64,000 bases of DNA. Origin: Brucella intermedia LMG 3301. GTDB taxonomy: Bacteria > Pseudomonadota > Alphaproteobacteria > Rhizobiales > Rhizobiaceae. The notes beneath the pieces were generated by a model that was not told the origin of the DNA, did not search any database, and saw only the letters and a program-made list of their open reading frames with translations. Both the position numbers and the translations under genes were made by a program. Positions 56,184 to 64,000 of this stretch are shown piece after piece; positions within the stretch are counted from its first letter, which is position 1; the number at the start of each line of letters is the position of its first letter. Location of the stretch: positions 62,001 through 126,000 of the forward strand of contig NZ_ACQA01000003.1 of the NCBI RefSeq assembly GCF_000182645.1, given 5' to 3'.

Positions 56184-57698
56184 ATGAAAACGGCCCGATC
56201 TATTCCACCATATTACGACTGCCTGCAAAGCTTCTTATGGGAGCTTGAACGTCGCAATGATCTCGTCAGGATCAGGCGTCCGGTATCGCTCGTCCAGGAG
56301 ATAACCGAAATCCATAAGCGAGTGCTTGAGGATGATGGCCCGGCGCTGCTTTTCGAGCAGCCCGTCAACGCGGAAGGGCGTCGGCACTCAATTCCTCTGG
56401 TAGCCAATCTTTTCGGCTCGAGGCGGCGGATCGCGTTGGGGCTTGGCCGTTCTGTCGAAGAAATTTCCGGCCTTGCCGAGACGCTTGCGGAACTGCGCGC
56501 GCCAAAGCCGCCGCGTTCGGCGGGTGAGATATGGAGCAAGCTGCCTTTGGCAAAGGCCGCATTGAACATGCGCCTCCGTCATGTCCGACATGCGGCGGTG
56601 CAGGCTGAGGTGCTCGAGGGCGAAGCCGTCGATCTCGATCTGCTGCCTATCCAGTGGTGTTGGCCCGGCGAACCCGCCCCACTTGTCACCTGGCCGCTGG
56701 TCATCACGCAGCCGCCGGACGATCCATCCGATATCAATGTCGGGATTTATCGGATGCAGAAGCTTGGACACGACAAGCTCATCATGCGCTGGCTTGCCCA
56801 TCGGGGCGGTGCACGCCATCATCGCATGTGGCAAAGGCGCGGCGAGGATATGCCTGTTGTCGTGGCCATCGGTGCCGATCCCGCGACGATTCTCTCGGCC
56901 GTCATGCCCCTGCCTGAAGGAATGAGCGAACTTGCCTTTTCGGGCCTGCTTGCAGGGCGGAGGCCTTCGGTGGTCAGTGCGTGCACCGTGCCGCTCTGCG
57001 TACCCGCCAATGCCGAAATCATTCTGGAAGGACGAGTTTCCTCATCCGCTACCGCGCCGGAGGGGCCGTATGGCGATCACACCGGTTACTATAATAGTGT
57101 GGAGGAATTTCCGGTGATGCAGGTGACGGCTATTACCATGCGAAAGAATCCCGTCTACCTTTCGACCTATACGGGTCGTCCGCCAGATGAACCCTCCAGA
57201 CTTGGCGAAGTGATGAACGAACTGTTTGTGCCGCTTGTGCGGAAACAGTTTTCGGAAATCGTCGATTTGTGGCTGCCTCCGGCAGCATGTTCCTACCGCG
57301 CAATGGTGGTTTCGATCGACAAGCGCTATCCCGGCCAGGCCCGGCGGGTGATGATGGGGCTTTGGTCCATGTTGCCGCAGTTCAGCTACACGAAACTCAT
57401 AATCGCAGTCGATCCAGACATAAATGTCCGCAACTGGGATGATGTCATGTGGGCGCTCGCCACGCGTTTCGATGCGAGCCGAGACGTCGTCACGTTGGCT
57501 GACACACCGGTGGATTATCTCGACTTCGCGTCGCCTCGTTCGGGTCTGGGCGGGAAACTTGGACTTGATGCGACCAACAAAATCGGGGCTGAAACCGAGC
57601 GGGAATGGGGTGCCGTGCTGGAGATGAGCGATGACGTGATTGCCCGTGTGGATGCGATGTGGGGCGAACTGGGTCTGGATAAGGAAACCATGCGATGA
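56184..57698 (+). CDS. ubiD: 4-hydroxy-3-polyprenylbenzoate decarboxylase, UbiD family
   Basis: 504 aa prenylated-FMN-dependent decarboxylase that removes the carboxyl group of the ubiquinone precursor. Family motif EGPYGDHTGYYN, with the conserved GLGRSVEEIS, IQWCWPGEPAPLVTWPLVIT and CSYRAMVVSIDKRYPGQARRVMMGLW. Overlaps ubiX by four bases. UbiD-family proteins have varied substrates, but the ubiX and ubiTUV context supports ubiquinone synthesis. Confidence 0.9.
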   Translation: MKTARSIPPYYDCLQSFLWELERRNDLVRIRRPVSLVQEITEIHKRVLEDDGPALLFEQPVNAEGRRHSIPLVANLFGSRRRIALGLGRSVEEISGLAETLAELRAPKPPRSAGEIWSKLPLAKAALNMRLRHVRHAAVQAEVLEGEAVDLDLLPIQWCWPGEPAPLVTWPLVITQPPDDPSDINVGIYRMQKLGHDKLIMRWLAHRGGARHHRMWQRRGEDMPVVVAIGADPATILSAVMPLPEGMSELAFSGLLAGRRPSVVSACTVPLCVPANAEIILEGRVSSSATAPEGPYGDHTGYYNSVEEFPVMQVTAITMRKNPVYLSTYTGRPPDEPSRLGEVMNELFVPLVRKQFSEIVDLWLPPAACSYRAMVVSIDKRYPGQARRVMMGLWSMLPQFSYTKLIIAVDPDINVRNWDDVMWALATRFDASRDVVTLADTPVDYLDFASPRSGLGGKLGLDATNKIGAETEREWGAVLEMSDDVIARVDAMWGELGLDKETMR

Positions 57699-58273
57699 AA
57701 CGGATTGTTGTCGGCATCTCGGGGGCATCAGGCGCTCTCATCCCGCTCAAGCTGCTGGAACAGCTTTCCGCCTTAAGTGATGTCGAAACCCATTTGGTTG
57801 TGTCGGACGCCGCTCAGCAGACCTTGCGTCACGAGCTAGGTCCTGACGGTTATGCGCTTCTGCACAGGCTCGCGAATAGAAGTTATTCTGTCAGCGACAT
57901 AGGGGCCCTTATCGCGAGCGGATCGGTTGCAACCGCAGGTATGATCATTGCGCCATGCTCCATGCGTACACTTGCAGCGATCGCCACGGGGCACAGCGAC
58001 AGCCTGTTAACCCGCGCGGCCGACGTTCATATGAAGGAACGACGCAAGCTGGTTCTGATTGCACGAGAAACTCCGCTGCATCTGGTGCATTTGCGCAATA
58101 TGTGCACGGTAACGGAATTGGGTGCGATTGTGATGCCGCCGGTTCCAGCCTTTTATTTCAAGCCGCAATCTGTCGACGAGGTGGCCGATCAGATCGCGGC
58201 GCGGGCCATCGACCTGATCGGCATTGGCGAAAAGAGATCAGAAAGCTGGACGGGTATTCCAGCCATCCGATAA
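57695..58273 (+). CDS. ubiX: Flavin prenyltransferase UbiX
   Basis: 192 aa. Makes the prenylated FMN cofactor for UbiD from FMN and dimethylallyl phosphate. Signature GISGASGALIPLKLLEQL at the flavin site, IIAPCSMRTLAAIATGHSDSLLTRAADVHMKERRKLVLIARETPLH, and a C-terminal FKPQSVDEVADQIAARAIDL. Starts inside the ubiD stop. Converges on the M24 peptidase with 12 bases between stops. Confidence 0.94.
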   Translation: MKRIVVGISGASGALIPLKLLEQLSALSDVETHLVVSDAAQQTLRHELGPDGYALLHRLANRSYSVSDIGALIASGSVATAGMIIAPCSMRTLAAIATGHSDSLLTRAADVHMKERRKLVLIARETPLHLVHLRNMCTVTELGAIVMPPVPAFYFKPQSVDEVADQIAARAIDLIGIGEKRSESWTGIPAIR

Positions 58274-58285
58274 CAGCAAGCAGGC

Positions 58286-59428
58286 CTATGCGAAAGGTTG
58301 CGTTGGGCTTTTCGCTGGCTGGGTGAACCATTTTGGCCCCGTTGCCGTCATATGGATATGATCTTCCAGACGGACGCCGAACTGGTCGGGGACCACGATC
58401 ATCGGCTCGTTGGAGAAGCACATGCCTTCCGCAAGCGGGAGTGAGTTCCCGCGGACGACATAGGGGGCTTCGTGAATTTCCAGGCCAAGGCCGTGACCAG
58501 CGCGGTGAGGAAGGCCGGGCAGGGCATAATCCGGTCCCAATCCGTGCTTCACGAGCGCAGCGCGCGCTGCATCGTCAAGGGTTGAGCAAGCAGCGCCGAG
58601 CTTCGCCGCGTCGAAAACGGCTTGTTGGGCTTCGCGTTCGATCGCCCATATGCGCGAAAACTCTGCTGTAGGCTCATCCAGCATATAGGTGCGCGTGAGA
58701 TCGGAATGGTAGCCGTCGATGCGGCAGCCTGTGTCCACAAGGATAACATCACCCGGCTGATAAAACTGTTCGCCGTCCGCGCCGTGCGGCAGTGAGGTCG
58801 CAGTCCCAAATGAGACGATACAGAATGTCGAGCCACCCCTTGCGCCGAGTGCGCGGTGCTGTTCATCGATAAAACGCACGACTTCGCTTGCGGCAATGCC
58901 GGGCTTGATCATTGCATGCGCACGGCGGTGGACTTCAAGCGTCAGATTCATCGCATACTGAATGATCGCAATTTCTTTGACCGACTTGCGGATACGCTGT
59001 TCCCGGATCAGCTCGCCGCCGTCGAGCAGCCGGTCCGGCTGGATCTCTTGCCTGAGAGCATTATAGAAAAACAGCGGGATGGCGTCATCGACCGCAAGTT
59101 TAGCACCTGCCGGGAGGAGCGATGCGATCAGCGCGGCTGGGTTCTCTTCCTCCTGCCAGATGCGGATTTCTCCAGCTAGATGCGGGAGGCTTTCGACGCG
59201 GCTCTGCTCAAAGCCGGGAACGATGTAAATTACCTCCGAAGGCGTAACGAGGGCGCCCAGAAAACGTTCGCTGATGTGCCAGACCAGCCCGGTATAATAA
59301 CGCAAACTTGCTGTCGGCCCGAGCAGAAGCCCGCCGATACCACGTTCTCTCAACTTGCCTTGCAACGATGCCAGCCGTTCGAGACGCTCTTCCTGTTCGA
59401 TTTGCGGTGGTGATGATGGCGAAGTCAT
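58286..59428 (-). CDS. M24-family aminopeptidase (Xaa-Pro type)
   Basis: 380 aa. N-terminal creatinase-like domain (GLLLGPTASLRYYTGLVWH), then the pita-bread metallopeptidase fold. Dinuclear metal ligands: Asp in VDTGCRIDGYHSDLTRTY (two), His in RAGHGLGLEIHE, Glu in SNEPMIV and Glu in VRLEDHIH. Cleaves peptides with proline at the second position, or related substrates. Start at MTSPSSPPQI with AAGG upstream; an earlier in-frame ATG has weaker support. Confidence 0.9.
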   Translation of the reverse strand: MTSPSSPPQIEQEERLERLASLQGKLRERGIGGLLLGPTASLRYYTGLVWHISERFLGALVTPSEVIYIVPGFEQSRVESLPHLAGEIRIWQEEENPAALIASLLPAGAKLAVDDAIPLFFYNALRQEIQPDRLLDGGELIREQRIRKSVKEIAIIQYAMNLTLEVHRRAHAMIKPGIAASEVVRFIDEQHRALGARGGSTFCIVSFGTATSLPHGADGEQFYQPGDVILVDTGCRIDGYHSDLTRTYMLDEPTAEFSRIWAIEREAQQAVFDAAKLGAACSTLDDAARAALVKHGLGPDYALPGLPHRAGHGLGLEIHEAPYVVRGNSLPLAEGMCFSNEPMIVVPDQFGVRLEDHIHMTATGPKWFTQPAKSPTQPFA

Positions 59429-59756
59429 AATGTATACCTTTGAGTTGTCGTTTCTGCGCACGGCTGTTTGCTCGCCGGCAGATATATCACGGCTTTTGCC
59501 GTTCGGTAGTCATCTTCAGCCTTGATCCAGAAGCTTGTGCAGTTGCAGTTAACTGGCGGTGCTATGGCCGTGAGCGAGCCTGCGAAACGGGCCACCGCAG
59601 TGCTGGAAGGGTCGACTATTCACAAATAGATGATGACCAGGGACAGCGCTGTACATTGCGCGCTGGAACAGAAAGCACTAACTGGGTCACACTGTGGTAA
59701 CAAAATTTGGGTAAGAAACCGCAGATTTCAAATTGAGTTAGCGTCTGTGAGGTTTC
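59429..59756. other. Intergenic region without recognised features
   Basis: 328 bases between the divergent M24 peptidase and the small membrane protein. A plus-strand frame of 86 codons shows no protein-like pattern and I do not call it. Promoters for both flanking genes are presumably here; I see no repeat or hairpin that stands out. Confidence 0.5.
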
Positions 59757-59951
59757 ATGCCTGAGGTATGGCAGTGGGTTTCCGCTTTTGGCTTTTCGGT
59801 TGTTATTGTCGTGGCGGCGCTCGTCTATCTCAACATGTCAAACCGTGAAATGCCGGGCGACACATTCAATCTCTTCACAAAAGTTGGTGCTGTCGCCGTA
59901 GCATTCGTTGCTGCCTTTGCGAGCCTCGCCGCCGCAGCTATTATCGATTGA
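59757..59951 (+). CDS. Small membrane protein, unknown
   Basis: 64 aa with two hydrophobic helices (VSAFGFSVVIVVAALVYLNM and VGAVAVAFVAAFASLAAAAII) joined by a polar linker (SNREMPGDTFNLFTK). GAGG lies five bases before the ATG. A real small gene is likely; I recognise no family. It converges with the MurR-like regulator. Confidence 0.65.
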   Translation: MPEVWQWVSAFGFSVVIVVAALVYLNMSNREMPGDTFNLFTKVGAVAVAFVAAFASLAAAAIID

Positions 59952-59960
59952 TCTCGTCGT

Positions 59961-60809
59961 TCATAGTTTCAGCGAAGACACTGCCGCTTCGCTTTTATGC
60001 ACGTAATCGCTGGCATCTGATTGTCGCTGAAACAGCAAGATAAAGAGCAGGTCCGTCAAAATAAGTTGCGCGTCGCGCGCGGTTATCGATGATGAGCGAA
60101 CCCGCTCTTCATCCGCAACGGTATACAAGGGAATATCGGCAATTTCATTAAGCGGATTCCTGTTGAGACCTGTAACAGCGATTACGGTTGCTCCGCATTT
60201 CCTGGCTTCTTCCGAGATGCGGAGGGTTTCGATGCTCGTTCCCGAATAGGAGAGGGCAAACAGGACATCGCCCTCGTGCAAGGTCGAAACATTGGCCATC
60301 TGGATATGACTGTCGCTATCGTGCATCACGTTGCGGCCGAGTTTCATCAGCTTATAGGAAAAATCGCGCGCCACGAGTGACGATGCGCCAACGCCGGCGA
60401 GGTGGATACGTCGCGCGCTGATCAGCGCTTGCAATGCATCGTCGATATCCTGCTCGCTGTTGGCGGAAACCGTTCGTTGCATCGACTGCAGCTTGCTGCC
60501 GATAAGCTTCTGCAGAACGGTGATGTAACTATCCCCGGTTTCGATGGAGCCGTGCACCATGCCTGCTGGAACTTGCCATTCCTTGGCCCGGGCTTCGCTG
60601 ACGGCGAGTTTGAGTTCCTGATAGCCGTCAAATCCGAATTTCTGGCTGAACTTGACCACGCTTGACTGACTGCGTCCGGTCGCCGCCGCGAGCGCGGAGG
60701 AAGAAAGTTTCAACACCTGTTCCGGATGGTCGACGATAAACTGACCGATCTTTCGATCCGCAACGGTCAGTTCGTTCAGTTTGGCGCTGATCTTTTGTAG
60801 AATCGACAT
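59961..60809 (-). CDS. RpiR-family regulator, MurR-like
   Basis: 282 aa. N-terminal RpiR helix-turn-helix (LNELTVADRKIGQFIVDHPEQVLKLSSSALAAATGRSQSSVVKFSQKFGFDGYQELKL) and C-terminal SIS sugar-phosphate domain (AGVGASSLVARDFSYKLMKLG, LFALSYSGTSIETLRISEEARKCGATVIAVTG). Divergent from murQ; probably senses N-acetylmuramic acid 6-phosphate and binds the two GGAAT-type sites between them. Confidence 0.88.
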   Translation of the reverse strand: MSILQKISAKLNELTVADRKIGQFIVDHPEQVLKLSSSALAAATGRSQSSVVKFSQKFGFDGYQELKLAVSEARAKEWQVPAGMVHGSIETGDSYITVLQKLIGSKLQSMQRTVSANSEQDIDDALQALISARRIHLAGVGASSLVARDFSYKLMKLGRNVMHDSDSHIQMANVSTLHEGDVLFALSYSGTSIETLRISEEARKCGATVIAVTGLNRNPLNEIADIPLYTVADEERVRSSSITARDAQLILTDLLFILLFQRQSDASDYVHKSEAAVSSLKL

Positions 60810-60884
60810 ATGTAACTATTCCCGATTCCGGTGCCGGAAGGTTCGATACTCGATTGCCTCGGTCGTAAGACAATTCGATTTGCT

Positions 60885-60903
60885 TTGGAATACAGAATTC
60901 CAA
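60885..60903. promoter_or_regulatory. Putative MurR-like operator 1
   Basis: TTGGAATACAGAATTCCAA is a perfect inverted repeat with 7-base arms and a 5-base spacer. It shares GGAAT-N5-ATTCC with the site at 61088. It lies 76 bases upstream of the murR-like start. Confidence 0.65.
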
Positions 60904-61087
60904 CATAAACGATTATGCGTAATTGCCCAACGGTATGTGTGGAATGCGGCGCGGAGACCGGAACGCTTCAGCGGATAGCTCGCGATTAGATTCGATATCG
61001 GCAGAATTCACCTCCTTCCGCCGATGGTGATCCGGCAATATGTCTGATGCGGTGTTATCCGATTGGACCGTACTTCGGTGAAGGTAA

Positions 61088-61102
61088 GGAATAAAATATT
61101 CC
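61088..61102. promoter_or_regulatory. Putative MurR-like operator 2
   Basis: GGAATAAAATATTCC repeats the GGAAT-N5-ATTCC pattern of operator 1, 201 bases away and 87 bases upstream of murQ. Two such sites in the divergent region suggest cooperative or looping repression (inferred). Confidence 0.6.
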
Positions 61103-61188
61103 GTATTTGAATTGACGAAAAGAATTTTCAATCCTAGCATATTAACCATAAAGGCGCATTTGAACGCCGCTCGACAGGCAGGCAGAGC

Positions 61189-62112
61189 ATGACAGAACAG
61201 GCGTTGTTATCTGAACTGGATAAGCTGGTTTCAGAAGAGCGAAATCCGCGCACGATGGATATCGATCTGCTGGCCAGTCTTGCTATCGTGCGCCGCATTA
61301 ACGACGAGGATCATCTGGTACCCGCCGCTGTCGAAAAAGTTCTGCCTCACGTCGCGCAGGCGGTCGACAGAATTGTTGACGCCTTTCGGAGGGGCGGTCG
61401 GCTGATTTATCTGGGTGCTGGAACGAGCGGACGTCTTGGCGTTCTTGATGCATCGGAATGCCCACCGACATTCAGCGTACCGGAAGGAATGGTGGTGGGC
61501 TTGATTGCAGGTGGCGCCGATGCGCTGCAACATGCAATCGAAGGCGCAGAGGACGATCCCTCACTGGGGGAGGCCGATCTGCGCAATGTGAGTCTGGCCT
61601 CAAAGGATGTCGTCGTGGGAATCGCGGTCAGTGGACGCACTCCTTATGTGATCGGAGGGCTGGCTTACGCGGCAACAATTGGTGCTACGACTGTGGCGCT
61701 TTCCTGCAATCCGAACTCGACGATTGCGGCTATGGCTGAAATTGCCATATCGCCAGTTGTGGGGCCTGAAATACTGACTGGTTCAACGCGCCTCAAATCC
61801 GGCACGGCGCAGAAGCTGGTGCTCAATATGCTGACGACGGCAAGCATGATCCGGATAGGAAAGACATATGAGAACCTCATGGTGGACGTCAGTGCCACCA
61901 ACCACAAGCTTGTCGCACGTGCTTCGAGAATTGTCATGCAGGCAACCGGTTGCGGGGCGGGGGAGGCAAAACGCGTTCTCGCCCTGACGGATAATGACGT
62001 CAAGCTTGCAATCCTCATCACGATTACCGGAATGCCAGTGGATGAGGCAAGAAAGGCATTAAAGAATGCTGGGGGATTTCTTAGACAGGCAATAAATGCC
62101 AATAAAGCGTGA
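61189..62112 (+). CDS. murQ: N-acetylmuramic acid 6-phosphate etherase
   Basis: 307 aa SIS-domain enzyme that removes D-lactate from MurNAc 6-phosphate, giving GlcNAc 6-phosphate, in cell-wall recycling. Family signature [12 protein letters not shown] near the start, then [25 protein letters not shown] with the catalytic glutamate, [16 protein letters not shown], and the second SIS motif [17 protein letters not shown]. The C-terminal helix-rich part has [21 protein letters not shown]. Followed after 56 bases by a Dpp-type importer. Confidence 0.94.
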   Translation: MTEQALLSELDKLVSEERNPRTMDIDLLASLAIVRRINDEDHLVPAAVEKVLPHVAQAVDRIVDAFRRGGRLIYLGAGTSGRLGVLDASECPPTFSVPEGMVVGLIAGGADALQHAIEGAEDDPSLGEADLRNVSLASKDVVVGIAVSGRTPYVIGGLAYAATIGATTVALSCNPNSTIAAMAEIAISPVVGPEILTGSTRLKSGTAQKLVLNMLTTASMIRIGKTYENLMVDVSATNHKLVARASRIVMQATGCGAGEAKRVLALTDNDVKLAILITITGMPVDEARKALKNAGGFLRQAINANKA

Positions 62113-62168
62113 GCCGAAGCGGGGAAGCGGTCGGACATCAGCATTGCAGTGATTTGCGAGGGAAGAAA

Positions 62169-63701
62169 ATGGGAGCGATTTTCAAAAAAAGCCTGATTGC
62201 GGGCGCCGCCACATTGGCATTGAGCATTGGGAGCTTCAGCGGGCTGGGCCTGTCTACGGCTTCTGCCGCGACGCTTCGCATGGCCTGGTCACAGGATGCC
62301 ACCGGTCTTGATCCGCATAAGCAGCCGGCGTTTTCATCGATCCGGCTGCTTGAACTCATCTACGAGCCGCTCGTTCGTCTCGGTTCCGATCTTCAGATCG
62401 CGCCTGCCATTGCGAAAAGTTGGGAGTTTTCCGATGGCGGCAAGATTCTGACATTCAAGCTCGACCCGAATGCCAAGTTCCACAACGGTCAGCCGGTTAC
62501 GCCAGCCGATGTGAAGGCATCCTTCGAGCGTATCCTGGACGAAAAAACGGGTGCGGTGGCGCGTGCCAATTTCGGTTCCATCGCCGCTATTGAGACGCCG
62601 GACAACGAAACGGTTGTCTTCAAACTCTCGCAGGCAGACGCCCCGCTATTGGCGGCCATTGCCAGCATCAATGCGGCTATCCTTCCTGAAAGCGAGATCA
62701 AGGCGGGCAATATTGGTACAAAAACCGTTGGATCCGGCCCGTTTGTCCTTGAACGTTGGGAACCGAATTCCAAGGAAGTACTGAAAGCCAATCCCGGTTG
62801 GGCCGGCGGTAAGGTAAGGGTCGACGGGATCGACATCAGTGTTCTGCCAGATGAAACGGCGATTCTCGCCGCGCTTCGCGCCAAGCAGATCGATTTTGCG
62901 CTTCTCAATGACCCGCTGGTCGCAACGATGGTGCCGAACGAAAGCGCTCTTGAGTTGGTGCGCACGCCGGCGCTTGCTTATCATGTCCTGCAATTGAACC
63001 CTTCGCGCAAGCCCATGACGGAGCTGGCCGTGCGTCAAGCTATTTCCTGCGCCGTTGACCGGCAGGATGTTCTCGACACGGCCTTGCTCGGCGAAGGAAA
63101 GGTGACGGGCCCGCTGACAATGCCCGCCTATGCAAGCGACCCCAGCACGCTTTTCTGCTATAAGCCCGATGTAGAAAAGGCGAAGAAGCTGATGGCGGAT
63201 GCGGGCTATGCGGACGGTTTCTCGGCAACGATCATCGCGGCAAATGGAGAGCCTGCGACCGCTGCGGCCGAGGCGCAGGTGCTTCAGTCGCAACTCGCCG
63301 AAATCGGTATCAAGCTCGATATCCGGATGATGGAACTGAACGTCTATGTCGATACGTGGCTGAAGGGGGACTTCGACATGGCGGTGGCGTTGAACGGCGG
63401 TTCGGCTGATCCCTATACGATGTATGGCCGATACTGGACCAAGGCGGGCAACCTTCAGAAGGTCGCGCAGTATATCGACGATACGCTTGACGATCTGATG
63501 CAGAAGGGGAGAGCCGAAACGGACCCTGAAAAGCGCAAGGTGATTTTTGCCGACTTCGATAAGCACATAACGGAAGTTTCTCCGTGGGTATGGCTCTATA
63601 CGGCTAACACTTATGTTGCTCACCAGAAAAACGTTACCGGTTTCGAGCCTCGCGCAACCGGATCGCTATTCGGCATAACCAAGCTGCAGATCGGGCAGTG
63701 A
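62169..63701 (+). CDS. ABC transporter substrate-binding protein, DppA family, linked to murQ
   Basis: 510 aa periplasmic receptor. Signal peptide residues 1-33 (MGAIFKKSLIAGAAT through ASA). SBP family 5 hallmarks: DATGLDPHKQPAFSSIRLLELIYEPLV, LTFKLDPNAKFHNGQPVTPADVKASFERI, GSGPFVLERWEPNSKEVLKAN and VRQAISCAVDRQDVL. GAGGGAAG precedes the ATG at 62169. The link to murQ suggests uptake of muropeptides or MurNAc derivatives rather than plain peptides (inferred). Confidence 0.9.
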   Translation: MGAIFKKSLIAGAATLALSIGSFSGLGLSTASAATLRMAWSQDATGLDPHKQPAFSSIRLLELIYEPLVRLGSDLQIAPAIAKSWEFSDGGKILTFKLDPNAKFHNGQPVTPADVKASFERILDEKTGAVARANFGSIAAIETPDNETVVFKLSQADAPLLAAIASINAAILPESEIKAGNIGTKTVGSGPFVLERWEPNSKEVLKANPGWAGGKVRVDGIDISVLPDETAILAALRAKQIDFALLNDPLVATMVPNESALELVRTPALAYHVLQLNPSRKPMTELAVRQAISCAVDRQDVLDTALLGEGKVTGPLTMPAYASDPSTLFCYKPDVEKAKKLMADAGYADGFSATIIAANGEPATAAAEAQVLQSQLAEIGIKLDIRMMELNVYVDTWLKGDFDMAVALNGGSADPYTMYGRYWTKAGNLQKVAQYIDDTLDDLMQKGRAETDPEKRKVIFADFDKHITEVSPWVWLYTANTYVAHQKNVTGFEPRATGSLFGITKLQIGQ

Positions 63702-63782
63702 TGTCACGAAATCCGCCACGTCTTCCTGCGAAGGCGTGGCTTGCAAGTGCCTTCCGGAACGGCAGGCCGTGAGTAATCTGAC

Positions 63783-64000
63783 ATGAATTATCTGACACGT
63801 CGGCTGCTGACATTTCCTCTGGTCATGCTGGGGGTGTCGATCCTTGTCTTCGTTGCGATCCGTCTGGTGCCGGGTGATTCCATCACTGCCATGCTCGGAA
63901 CGGAGGCAGGGTTGTTGACCCCGGAACAGCGGCAGGCGCTGGCGCAATATTTCGGTATCGACCAAAGCTGGACCACCCAGTACTGGCGATGGCTGGGTGA
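63783..64000 (+). CDS. ABC transporter permease, DppB class (partial, runs off the window)
   Basis: The first 72 residues are visible: N-terminal helix RLLTFPLVMLGVSILVFVAIRLVPGDSITAMLG, then LTPEQRQALAQYFGIDQSW, the standard DppB start with its GLD-type motif. Starts 81 bases after the binding protein. The rest lies beyond position 64000. Confidence 0.88.
   Translation, partial: MNYLTRRLLTFPLVMLGVSILVFVAIRLVPGDSITAMLGTEAGLLTPEQRQALAQYFGIDQSWTTQYWRWLG

Noticed and set aside
59440..59700. 86-codon plus-strand frame in the gap after the M24 gene
   Set aside because: No ribosome-binding site, no coherent hydrophobic or domain pattern, and ends in unstructured sequence.

Overview
The window reads as chromosomal DNA of an alphaproteobacterium of the order Hyphomicrobiales, most likely Brucellaceae (Brucella, including former Ochrobactrum). 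This rests on moderately high GC content, densely packed short-spaced operons, and the gene families: DctB/DctD-like two-component system, Tct and RbsABC-type transporters, UbiT/U/V with UbiD/X, and RpiR/FCD/NanR-like regulators. No rRNA, tRNA, CRISPR, phage or insertion-sequence genes are visible.

Layout. 0.2-2.3 kb: tail-specific protease Prc. 2.5-14.8 kb: a complete oxidative D-apiose catabolic locus on the minus strand (RuBisCO-like protein, 3-oxo-isoapionate kinase, apionate oxidoisomerase, sugar ABC importer with a DUF2291 lipoprotein, apiose dehydrogenase, apionolactonase), with a divergent NanR-like regulator. This locus carries a perfect 617-bp tandem duplication that creates an in-frame kinase/RuBisCO-like chimera while leaving both parent genes intact. 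14.8-18.6 kb: a cyclopropane-fatty-acid synthase-like methyltransferase, three small unknowns and an isoaspartyl peptidase. 19-32 kb: a peptide-utilisation operon (proline iminopeptidase, S9 peptidase, M20 amidohydrolase, Dpp-type ABC importer with a frameshifted first permease, beta-lactamase-fold hydrolase, MmgE/PrpD protein) with a LysR regulator. 32.3-40.1 kb: an FCD regulator and a carboxylate pathway (PdxA-like dehydrogenase, TctCBA transporter, TIM-barrel isomerase/decarboxylase, dihydroxyacetone-kinase-family kinase). 40.2-42.5 kb: a small unknown, SerA, and a peptide-deformylase-like protein with substituted metal ligands. 42.6-48.6 kb: a short/branched-chain acyl-CoA degradation operon with a divergent AraC regulator. 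48.6-53.5 kb: a KgtP-type permease beside a DctB-like kinase and a frameshifted DctD-like regulator that lacks the GAFTGA loop. 53.7-58.3 kb: ubiT-ubiU-ubiV facing ubiD-ubiX across a perfect FNR-type site (oxygen-independent ubiquinone synthesis). 58.3-64 kb: an M24 peptidase, a small membrane protein, and a MurR-like/MurQ/Dpp-type locus for muropeptide or N-acetylmuramate recycling that runs off the window end.

The most unusual points are the duplication and chimera in the apiose operon; the TctCBA-PdxA-TIM barrel-DAK cluster, which lacks the DUF1537 kinase normally paired with PdxA2 and may be an undescribed sugar-acid route; the GAFTGA-less DctD-like regulator; and the sharply defined operator pairs. 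Functions come from reading the sequences by eye. No database search was run.
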